Assembly: GCA_017518735.1 (NCBI GenBank)
Contig: JAFWTY010000007.1
Coordinates: forward strand, 124,001 to 188,000
DNA from: Lachnospiraceae bacterium
Lineage (GTDB): Bacteria > Bacillota > Clostridia > Lachnospirales > Lachnospiraceae
Direction of reading: 5' to 3'
DNA: 64,000 nt
Within the stretch, counting starts at the first letter, position 1. Every line of letters begins with the position of its first letter. The position numbers were made by a program, and so were the translations under genes. Positions 1 through 7,088 of this stretch are shown one piece after another. A model generated the notes under the pieces. The model did no database searches. It had not been told where the DNA came from and was given only the letters and a program-made list of their open reading frames with translations.

Positions 1-2
1 GA

Positions 3-1397
3 CTTTTGGTATTTACCGAGATGCCCGGCTGGCAGCACATCGGTGATGAGGGCTGGAAATTAAAAGCCATCAAAAATGTCGAAGATATGGTTTTGCAATA
101 TCGCAACCATGCTTCCATCATCCTCTGGGGTGTAAGAATCAACGAGTCCGTGGATGACGATGATTTCTACAAGCGCACGAACGAGGCGGCTCACAGGCTG
201 GATCCGATCCGTCAGACCGGCGGCGTAAGATGCTACAAGAAATCGAACCTACTGGAAGATGTTTATACATACAACGATTTCGTTCACTGCGGCGGAAACC
301 AGGGCTGCGACAAGAAGAGCGAAGTTACGTCCGATACGAGCAGGGGCTATCTGATCACCGAATACATGGGTCACATGTTCCCGACGAAGGCTTTTGACTG
401 GGAAGAAAAAAGACTCGAAGATGCAATCCGCCATGCCACCGTATTGAACGACGTGGCAAAGAACAACGATATTGCGGGATCTTTCGGATGGTGCATGTTT
501 GACTACAACACCCACAAGGACTTCGGAAGCGGAGACAGAATCTGCTACCACGGTGTTATGGATATGTTCAGAAACTCCAAGATGGCGGCATATGTCTACA
601 GCGAAATGCAGGATGAGACGCCCTTCCTCGAGATTTCTTCCTCGATGGATATCGGTGAACATCCGGGCTGTAATCGAAACGAGACTTACATTTTCACAAA
701 TGCGGACTCGGTTAAGATGTACAAAAACGATGCACTCTTAAAGGAGTACACCCACGAGAATTCGGACTTCCCATATCTCAAAAATCCTCCAATCAAGATT
801 GACGACTACATCGGAGATGCCTTGAAGGCGGAGAAGATGTCCCCCTCCCAGGAGAAGGACGTAAAGATCATTTTAAACGAAGTTGCAAAGTTCGGTCTTT
901 ATCAGATGACCACCGGTTCGAAAATAAAGGCGGCGAAGCTCATGACCTTCCACCGCATGAAAATGACGGATGCTGTGGAACTTTACAACAAATATATCGG
1001 AGACTGGGGTGGCGAATCGGTATCCTATCGTTTTGAAGCCATCAAGGACGGAAAGGTTGTCAAGGAACTGAAGGTCGGTTCCGTTATGAAGCCTTCGCTT
1101 ACCATTGAGTGCGACAGAGTCGTATTGAAGGAAGTGGAATCATATGACGTAGCCTGCGTAAGAATCAGGGCTGTCGATGAGAACGGCAATACGCTTTACT
1201 ACTACAACGATCCGGTAATTCTCGAGGTGGAAGGAAACGCCGAACTGATCGGTCCTAAAGTTGTAGGACTGTCGGGAGGTATGGGCGGAACCTACATTAA
1301 GACCATCGGAAAGCCCGGAAAAGCAGTACTTACGGTCAGCGATGCGCAGGGCAGACAGTCCGTAAGCGTGGATTTCAGCATTCAGCTGGAAGCATAA
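3..1397 (+). CDS. Glycoside hydrolase family 2 protein, C-terminal part (5' end outside window)
   Basis: The frame is open from the first bases of the window, so the N-terminus is missing and the TTG at 6 is not a real start. The visible part carries the GH2 TIM-barrel landmarks: a WGVRINES segment whose Glu (codon 144-146) fits the acid/base, and LITEYMGH whose Glu (360-362) fits the nucleophile. It continues with about 200 residues of C-terminal beta-sandwich. GH2 enzymes are retaining beta-galactosidases, glucuronidases or mannosidases; the substrate cannot be told from this fragment. No secretion signal can be judged. A GPH sugar symporter follows after 61 bases, suggesting that a glycoside is imported and cleaved in the cytoplasm. 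Confidence 0.85.
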   Translation, partial: LLVFTEMPGWQHIGDEGWKLKAIKNVEDMVLQYRNHASIILWGVRINESVDDDDFYKRTNEAAHRLDPIRQTGGVRCYKKSNLLEDVYTYNDFVHCGGNQGCDKKSEVTSDTSRGYLITEYMGHMFPTKAFDWEEKRLEDAIRHATVLNDVAKNNDIAGSFGWCMFDYNTHKDFGSGDRICYHGVMDMFRNSKMAAYVYSEMQDETPFLEISSSMDIGEHPGCNRNETYIFTNADSVKMYKNDALLKEYTHENSDFPYLKNPPIKIDDYIGDALKAEKMSPSQEKDVKIILNEVAKFGLYQMTTGSKIKAAKLMTFHRMKMTDAVELYNKYIGDWGGESVSYRFEAIKDGKVVKELKVGSVMKPSLTIECDRVVLKEVESYDVACVRIRAVDENGNTLYYYNDPVILEVEGNAELIGPKVVGLSGGMGGTYIKTIGKPGKAVLTVSDAQGRQSVSVDFSIQLEA

Positions 1398-1458
1398 AGA
1401 AACGGAAACATACATGGGGAAAACGGAACGTAAACCGGAAAATGCAGGAGGTTACGGA

Positions 1459-3333
1459 ATGAAACTAGGACTGAAAGAAAAATTCGGATATGGAATCGGC
1501 GCGGTCGGAAAAGACATGGTCTACATGTTATCCGCCACCTATATTCTGTATTATTACCAGGACATCATGGGCGTGTCGGCATGGGTGATGGGGATCATCC
1601 TTATGGTTGCCCGCGTTTTTGATGCGTTCAACGATCCTTTAATGGGCGTTGTGGTTGCCAAAACCAAAACCAAATGGGGCAAATTCCGCCCCTGGCTCTT
1701 CATCGGTACTTTGGCCAATGCGGTTGTACTGGTTGCGATGTTTGCGGCTCCGCCCGCACTGAACGGAAAAGGACTTGCAGCATATGCGGCTGCAACATAC
1801 ATTCTCTGGGGTATCACCTATACCATGATGGACATTCCCTACTGGTCAATGGTTCCGGCATTTACCGAAAGCGGTAAGGAAAGAGAAGATATGTCCGCCC
1901 TTGGACGTACCTGCGCCGGTGTCGGTTCTGCCATTATCACGGTCATTACGATGACAACTGTAGTTTTCTTAGGCCAGTTTGTTCTCGGAAAGAGCCCGAA
2001 CAACTTAAGCTCCGAACTGGATAATGTCAGCGTTTATGTTGTGGAATTGAATGAAACCGGTGAAAAAACAGGCAACTATGTGCTCCTGGAAAACCCCGGT
2101 AAGATCGTTGTTACCGCAGACAAAAACGAATGGAATTCTCCTCTGACCTATGTTTCCAACACGGACAAGGCCAACTGCAGTTATGAATTCAATCTGGGAA
2201 GCATTCTTTACAGTAAGAAAGGAGAGAAACAGTTAAGCCTCGATTTTGCATCGGACGACGGAAAAAGCGGCGAAGCAATTCTGGCAGTATACATCGGCGA
2301 AGAAGATTATGCGAATGTCAGCGCGGGAGATATCTTTACCGGTGCCATCGATTCCTCCAAAAATGTGGAGCGTCTCGGTTTCAAATATTTTACAATTGTA
2401 GTTGCAATTCTCTTCTTTGTATTCACTCTGCTTACCTGTGTACTGATCAAGGAGAAGTCTACGGTTGATGTAAAGACGGCGAAGATTTCCGACATGATCA
2501 AGGCCCTGCTCCAAAACGACCAGGCCATGGCCATGGTAATCACGATTGTACTTGTAAACAGTGCGGTATATGTAACCAGCAACCTGATTATTTATTTCTT
2601 TAAATACGATATCGGCGGTCCGACCTGGCAGGTGGACTACACCTACTTTAATATGTTCGGCGGCGCTATGCAGATTGTGGCAATGTGTATCATTTTCCCG
2701 CTTCTTCGTAAGTTTTTCAATACCAGAAGAATCTTCTACATCAGCATCAATTCCGCTGTTTTTGGATATTTCGTCCTTTTGGGATTTGCACTTTTAGGCA
2801 TGCGTAATGTCTTCGGCTTCTTCGTACCGGCATTCTTCATCTTCGGTGCGGTTGGTGTATTGAATGTCCTTGTAACGATCTTCCTTGCCAACACCGTAGA
2901 CTACGGCGAAATCAAAAACAACCGCCGCGACGAATCCGTCATCTTCTCGATGCAGACCTTCGTTGTAAAACTGGCATCCGGTATTGCGGCTCTGATCGCA
3001 GCCGTTGCGCTTTCCGCATTCAAGATCAGTTCTTCCGACAGCTATGAGGCTATAAACGGAAGCATGATGGCAGGACTTTCCCAATTCCTGATGGATTCCA
3101 TCAAAAAAGGTACCACCGTTCTTTCGGACTATTCCATCATGGGACTGAGACTGGTAATGTCAGCTCTGCCCGTAGTCCTTCTCTTCTTCGGTACCCTTCG
3201 TTTCCGCAGAGGATACAAGTTAACCGATCAGAAGTTGGCGGAAATTACCGCACAGATTAAAGAAAAGAGAGCACAGGAAGAAGCGGAAAAAGAAAGTGAT
3301 GCGGCGGACGAAAGTGCAGAAACAGATCAATAA
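1459..3333 (+). CDS. GPH-family (MelB-like) sugar:cation symporter with large extracytoplasmic insertion
   Basis: Polytopic transporter of the glycoside-pentoside-hexuronide family (MFS). I chose the ATG at 1459 because AGGAGGT lies 6 bases upstream; an upstream in-frame ATG at 1414 has no such site. Helix 1-2 features (GIGAVGKDMVYM, RVFDAFNDPLMG, with the Asp pair typical of MelB) and the KTKTKWGKFRPW loop are clear. About 624 residues, against roughly 450-480 for the family. The excess is a hydrophilic, beta-rich block of about 130 residues between helices 5 and 6 (about 1990-2380), a loop that faces outside in MelB. The C-terminal tail is Glu/Lys-rich. It likely forms an operon with the upstream GH2 gene and takes up the substrate of that enzyme. 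Confidence 0.85.
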   Translation: MKLGLKEKFGYGIGAVGKDMVYMLSATYILYYYQDIMGVSAWVMGIILMVARVFDAFNDPLMGVVVAKTKTKWGKFRPWLFIGTLANAVVLVAMFAAPPALNGKGLAAYAAATYILWGITYTMMDIPYWSMVPAFTESGKEREDMSALGRTCAGVGSAIITVITMTTVVFLGQFVLGKSPNNLSSELDNVSVYVVELNETGEKTGNYVLLENPGKIVVTADKNEWNSPLTYVSNTDKANCSYEFNLGSILYSKKGEKQLSLDFASDDGKSGEAILAVYIGEEDYANVSAGDIFTGAIDSSKNVERLGFKYFTIVVAILFFVFTLLTCVLIKEKSTVDVKTAKISDMIKALLQNDQAMAMVITIVLVNSAVYVTSNLIIYFFKYDIGGPTWQVDYTYFNMFGGAMQIVAMCIIFPLLRKFFNTRRIFYISINSAVFGYFVLLGFALLGMRNVFGFFVPAFFIFGAVGVLNVLVTIFLANTVDYGEIKNNRRDESVIFSMQTFVVKLASGIAALIAAVALSAFKISSSDSYEAINGSMMAGLSQFLMDSIKKGTTVLSDYSIMGLRLVMSALPVVLLFFGTLRFRRGYKLTDQKLAEITAQIKEKRAQEEAEKESDAADESAETDQ

Positions 3334-3430
3334 TCTGGTTATATAAAAACTTTTCAATTTGGTAGTTTTTATAATATCAAAATTGTGTTATATTCTTTCC
3401 ATGTTAGAAAAAAGAAAGAAGGAAAACACA

Positions 3431-3985
3431 ATGAGCGGACAGACGAACGTAGCAGGTTTATCCCTGCGTAATGTCAACAAGACCAGATGGATTGCCATAA
3501 CCGGACTGTTTATGGCGCTGAACATCGCGATGTCATCTTTTGGAGTTCCCGTACCGGGCGGACATCTTTATCTTTGCGATATTGTTATCTGTACCGCGGC
3601 ATTATTGCTTGACCCCGTGGCGGCATTTCTGGTAGGCGGACTGGGATCGTTCCTGGGCGATCTGATCTTTTATCCCTTACCGATGTTTGTATCACTGTTT
3701 ACCCACGGAATTCAGGCACTCGTGATTTCCCTTTTTGCAAGAAAAGGTGCAAAACTCGGCGGAAAGAAGTATTTCGTTTACAGCCTGATCGGTACCATCG
3801 TCGGTGCGATTATCATGGTTACGGGATATACGCTTGGTAAGACCTTTGTATATGCTACCTTTGAGTATGCAATGATTAAACTTCCTTTCGAAATTGCGCA
3901 GGCAGTTTTGGGTGTGGTCGGATCCCTGCTACTGGTATTCCGCCTCGGACTCGGAAAAGTCTTACGTCGTTTCGGACCGTATTAA
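3431..3985 (+). CDS. ECF transporter S component
   Basis: Small integral membrane protein of about 184 residues with 5-6 hydrophobic segments, in the pattern of ECF-type substrate-specificity subunits (riboflavin/HmpT-like fold): ITGLFMALNIAMSSFGVPVPGG near the N-terminus, then DIVICTAALLLDPVAAFLVGGLGSFLGDLIFYP. S components bind a vitamin or similar trace nutrient and use the shared EcfA1-EcfA2-EcfT module, which is encoded at 40121-42705. The ATG at 3431 gives a family-sized protein; in-frame ATG 3401 is an alternative. I see no riboswitch in the short upstream gap that would name the substrate. It is paired with the YwlG-like gene 12 bases downstream. Confidence 0.75.
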   Translation: MSGQTNVAGLSLRNVNKTRWIAITGLFMALNIAMSSFGVPVPGGHLYLCDIVICTAALLLDPVAAFLVGGLGSFLGDLIFYPLPMFVSLFTHGIQALVISLFARKGAKLGGKKYFVYSLIGTIVGAIIMVTGYTLGKTFVYATFEYAMIKLPFEIAQAVLGVVGSLLLVFRLGLGKVLRRFGPY

Positions 3986-3997
3986 TGGAGAGAAAAA

Positions 3998-4561
3998 ATG
4001 GATCAAACAGAAATTACAAATCAGAGCAGGCTTGCGGCTGAGGAAATCATCGCTGCCGCAAAGTTGAAAGAAGGCTCCTTATTTGTTATCGGTTGTTCTT
4101 CAAGCGAGGTAATCGGAAGCCGTATCGGGACTGCTACCAATACGGATATCGCAAAGGCTGTCTATGACGGCCTTCTTCCCGTTTTAAAGGAAAAAGGAAT
4201 CCATGCGGCCGCGCAGTGCTGTGAACACTTAAACAGAGCACTCGTCGTGGAACGCGAGACAATGGAAAAATTCGGTCTGGAGCAGGTAAACGCAATTCCC
4301 CAGCCCAATCACGCCGGCGGAGCATTTGCAACGGTCTGCTATCAGAATTTTGATGATCCCGTACTGGTGGAAACCGTGAAGGGAAAGGGCGATGCCGGAA
4401 TCGATATCGGCGGAACCATGATCGGTATGCACCTAAAATACGTTGCGGTACCGCTTCGTATTTCCTTACGAAAGATTGGAGAGGCTCCGATTCTGTGCGC
4501 CAGAGTCCGTCCGAAATATGTCGGCGGTGCCAGAGCCGTATATGATGAAGAATTGATGTAG
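3998..4561 (+). CDS. YwlG/TIGR01440 family protein (DUF436)
   Basis: A 187-residue soluble protein matching the YwlG family: start near SRLAAEEIIAAAKLKEGSLFVIGCSSSEV, then GTATNTDIAKAVYDGL, QCCEHLNRALVVERE and DAGIDIGGTMIGMHLKYVAVPLR. The length fits the family. Its biochemical role is not established; conserved Cys, His and Glu residues in CCEHLNRAL suggest a catalytic or metal site. It starts 12 bases after the ECF S component and ends 8 bases before a palindrome that may terminate the pair, so the two are probably co-transcribed. Confidence 0.85.
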   Translation: MDQTEITNQSRLAAEEIIAAAKLKEGSLFVIGCSSSEVIGSRIGTATNTDIAKAVYDGLLPVLKEKGIHAAAQCCEHLNRALVVERETMEKFGLEQVNAIPQPNHAGGAFATVCYQNFDDPVLVETVKGKGDAGIDIGGTMIGMHLKYVAVPLRISLRKIGEAPILCARVRPKYVGGARAVYDEELM

Positions 4562-4569
4562 AGAGAAAG

Positions 4570-4593
4570 CGGCAGATTGTATACAATCTGCCG
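4570..4593 (+). terminator. Perfect 24-base palindrome, possible terminator after the YwlG-like gene
   Basis: CGGCAGATT and AATCTGCCG flank a central GTATAC, giving a perfect palindrome 8 bases after the stop codon. The following bases (TTCGTCATATTT) are only moderately T-rich, so termination is plausible but not certain. A dyad binding site is the alternative. Confidence 0.45.
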
Positions 4594-4764
4594 TTCGTCA
4601 TATTTGGACGACTGTTCGTCAGCTTATACCGGGTTTGCGGAAAGAGAGTGATAGGATAAAATCATCGAAATACAGTGCAAAATTCCAAAAGGTACTGTCG
4701 TTTGTTTGAAAAAAGTGATAAATTAATAGAAGAAGATATTCTCTGGGAAAAGGGAGGAAAAAAG

Positions 4765-5544
4765 ATGGATAATAATCAGCAGATGAATCAGGGAATGCAG
4801 GGTCAGGGATATCAGGATCCGAACCAGATGGCATATGCGCAGCAGCAGGCTTTCCAACAGGCACAGCAGCAGGCATATGCACAACAGCAGGCATTTCAGC
4901 AGATGCCGAATCAGCAGGCTTATGCACAGCAGGCTTTCCAGCAGATGCCGAATCAGCAGATGTATAACGAGCAGCAGATGTATCAGGGACAGGTAGGCGT
5001 ACAGAAGGAGAAAAAAACGATGAGCAAGGGCGCAAAGCTCGGCTTGATTTTGGGATTATCCATCGGTATTCCCGTAATCGCGCTCATTTTGGTACTTTGT
5101 CTGATTCCGAAGAGAGGCGCTTCCACACCCGAAGCAGCTGCGGAAGGATTCATGAAGGGATGGCTGAATCATAATGTGAGCCAGATGAAGAAGTACAGTA
5201 TGCCGACGAAACTGGAGAAGGATATAAAAAACAGAGTAGCCGGAACCCTGGATTACTATTATCTGTCGGAATACATTAATTATTACTATGAAGACTCCAA
5301 CGGCGTTGTTTCGATGAATACCATTACAGATGAGATTTATGACTATGATGATGTAATGGACTATAATGAAGATTTTGCCGAAGAGGGTATTTTCCTGAAT
5401 ATAAAGGAAGCCAGATGTATTGAAGTAAGATTTACCTATCGCTACGGATATTCAACGGATGATGATTATGAGTATTTGGATGTCATCAAGGTCGGAAACA
5501 GATGGTATGTTATTCCGTATGATGTTCTTTATGAATGTTTCTAA
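4765..5544 (+). CDS. Single-pass membrane protein with Gln-rich N-terminal repeats, function unknown
   Basis: Start chosen at ATG 4765, which has AGGGAGGA at good distance; the longer frame from 4675 lacks a binding site. Residues 1-85 are low-complexity with repeats of the type AYAQQQAFQQMPNQQ. One strong membrane segment follows (LGLILGLSIGIPVIALILVLC, about residues 94-114). A C-terminal region of about 140 Tyr/Asp-rich residues begins STPEAAAEGFMKGWLNHNVSQMKKYSMP, similar in style to extracytoplasmic DUF4878/SnoaL-like domains of Gram-positive membrane proteins. The likely topology has the repeats in the cytoplasm and the C-terminal domain outside. No function can be assigned. Confidence 0.7.
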   Translation: MDNNQQMNQGMQGQGYQDPNQMAYAQQQAFQQAQQQAYAQQQAFQQMPNQQAYAQQAFQQMPNQQMYNEQQMYQGQVGVQKEKKTMSKGAKLGLILGLSIGIPVIALILVLCLIPKRGASTPEAAAEGFMKGWLNHNVSQMKKYSMPTKLEKDIKNRVAGTLDYYYLSEYINYYYEDSNGVVSMNTITDEIYDYDDVMDYNEDFAEEGIFLNIKEARCIEVRFTYRYGYSTDDDYEYLDVIKVGNRWYVIPYDVLYECF

Positions 5545-5620
5545 ATCGTTCTTCTGTCCCGGATATTAAGGACAGGGTGCCGGATTGGAAGTTTTGAAAG
5601 CACAAATGAAAAGAAAAAAG

Positions 5621-5656
5621 ATTGCACATCTGTATCAAAATGGATGTGCAATTTTT
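5621..5656 (+). terminator. Intrinsic terminator after the Q-rich membrane protein gene
   Basis: Stem ATTGCACATC / GATGTGCAAT with a 12-base loop, preceded by an A-rich run and followed by T5. It lies 77 bases after the stop codon at 5544. Confidence 0.8.
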
Positions 5657-5702
5657 GCATATTCCGTTTGAATTCCGAAGTACTTAAGGAAGGGAGCACA
5701 CA

Positions 5703-7037
5703 ATGCCGATACTTGCTGCATTTATGGTACCGCATCCGCCGCTGATCATACCCGAAATCGGCAGGGGCGGCGAAACAATTGTCGCAAAAACCATCGAATC
5801 CTACGAACGCGTTGCAAATGAAATTGCCGCATTAAAGCCCGATACGATTGTGATCTCGAGCCCGCATGCGACAATGTATTATGATTATTTTCACATTTCA
5901 CCGGCTGAGAAGGCAAAAGGTGACTTTGGGCGGTTTCGTGCTCCGAACGTAAAGTTTTACGAAAATTACGATGCGGAACTTGTAAAAGAAATCTCCCGTC
6001 TGGCCGAGAAGGAAGGCATCCCCGCCGGTACAAAAGGTGAGCGCGAACCGGAGCTGGATCACGGAACCATGGTGCCGCTTTATTTTATTCGCAAAGCCTA
6101 TCGGGACGGAAAAATCGTTCGCATCGGACTGTCCGGCCTGGATTACAATACCCACTACAAACTCGGACAATGCATTGCCGAAGCTGTGGAAAATTTGGGA
6201 CGCCGTGTGGTTTATGTGGCAAGCGGAGACCTTTCGCATAAGCTGCAGGAGTCGGGACCTTATGGTTTTGTTGAGGAGGGACCTAAGTATGATGCGCGCC
6301 TGATGGAAGTCTGTGAGCGTGGCAATCTGAAGGAACTTCTGGATTTTGACGAAAACTTCTGCGATAAAGCCGCGGAATGCGGACATCGTTCCTTTGTCAT
6401 TATGGCAGGAGCGTTGGACAGACTGGAATATAAGACAACGGTTTATTCCCACGAAGATACGACGGGAGTGGGTTACGGAATCTGCGAGATCATACCCGTG
6501 GGTACCGGTTCTGAAGATAAGACAGAAGAGGATCCTTACGTTCAGCTTGCCAGAGACACCATCGAAGCCTACATCCGGGACGGAAAGAGAATTGACATTC
6601 CGAAAGATACTCCGGCGGAAATGTTGAACCGGAGTGCCGGTGTTTTTGTTTCCATTCATGAAAATGATAACCTGCGCGGTTGCATCGGAACCATTGCGGC
6701 AACGACGGATTCGATTGCCGAGGAGATCATCCAGAATGCCATCAGCGCCTCCACAAAAGATCCCAGGTTCAGCGCAATTACGGTGAACGAACTTCCGTAT
6801 CTGGATATTTCGGTGGATGTTCTGGGAGAGGCGGAAGAGATTGATTCGTACGACAAACTGGACGTAAAGCGTTATGGTGTCATTGTGACCAAGGGCTTTC
6901 GAAGAGGACTTCTTTTGCCGGATCTGGAGGGCGTGGATACCGTGGAAGACCAGGTTTTTATTGCCAAAAGAAAGGCCGGAATCGACCCTGACGAAAAGGT
7001 GAAACTGGAACGGTTTGAAGTAATCAGACATCATTAA
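5703..7037 (+). CDS. AmmeMemoRadiSam system protein: LigB/Memo-like domain fused to AMMECR1 domain
   Basis: Residues 1 to about 270 form a LigB/Memo-type domain (class III extradiol dioxygenase fold): MVPHPPLIIPEIG, SSPHATMYYDYF, ELDHGTMVPLYF, YVASGDLSHKL, with His and Asp residues at the usual metal positions. Residues from about 277 to 444 form an AMMECR1 domain with the hallmark LRGCIGT and a DPRFSAI motif. The two halves are often separate proteins A and B of the AmmeMemoRadiSam system, whose third member is a radical SAM enzyme. That partner is not adjacent. The substrate is not established. SD GGAAGGGAG lies upstream of the ATG. It is flanked by a terminator before and a separate promoter after, so it is probably monocistronic. 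Confidence 0.85.
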   Translation: MPILAAFMVPHPPLIIPEIGRGGETIVAKTIESYERVANEIAALKPDTIVISSPHATMYYDYFHISPAEKAKGDFGRFRAPNVKFYENYDAELVKEISRLAEKEGIPAGTKGEREPELDHGTMVPLYFIRKAYRDGKIVRIGLSGLDYNTHYKLGQCIAEAVENLGRRVVYVASGDLSHKLQESGPYGFVEEGPKYDARLMEVCERGNLKELLDFDENFCDKAAECGHRSFVIMAGALDRLEYKTTVYSHEDTTGVGYGICEIIPVGTGSEDKTEEDPYVQLARDTIEAYIRDGKRIDIPKDTPAEMLNRSAGVFVSIHENDNLRGCIGTIAATTDSIAEEIIQNAISASTKDPRFSAITVNELPYLDISVDVLGEAEEIDSYDKLDVKRYGVIVTKGFRRGLLLPDLEGVDTVEDQVFIAKRKAGIDPDEKVKLERFEVIRHH

Positions 7038-7052
7038 GTTTTTTCGATTTTG

Positions 7053-7061
7053 TGGTATAAT
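7053..7061 (+). promoter_or_regulatory. Extended -10 promoter of the alpha-galactosidase gene
   Basis: TGGTATAAT is a perfect extended -10 element, 28 bases before the ATG at 7089. No good -35 box is seen, which is common for extended -10 promoters. Confidence 0.6.
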
Positions 7062-7088
7062 AGATAAAAATGTATTCGGGGGTGGGGT

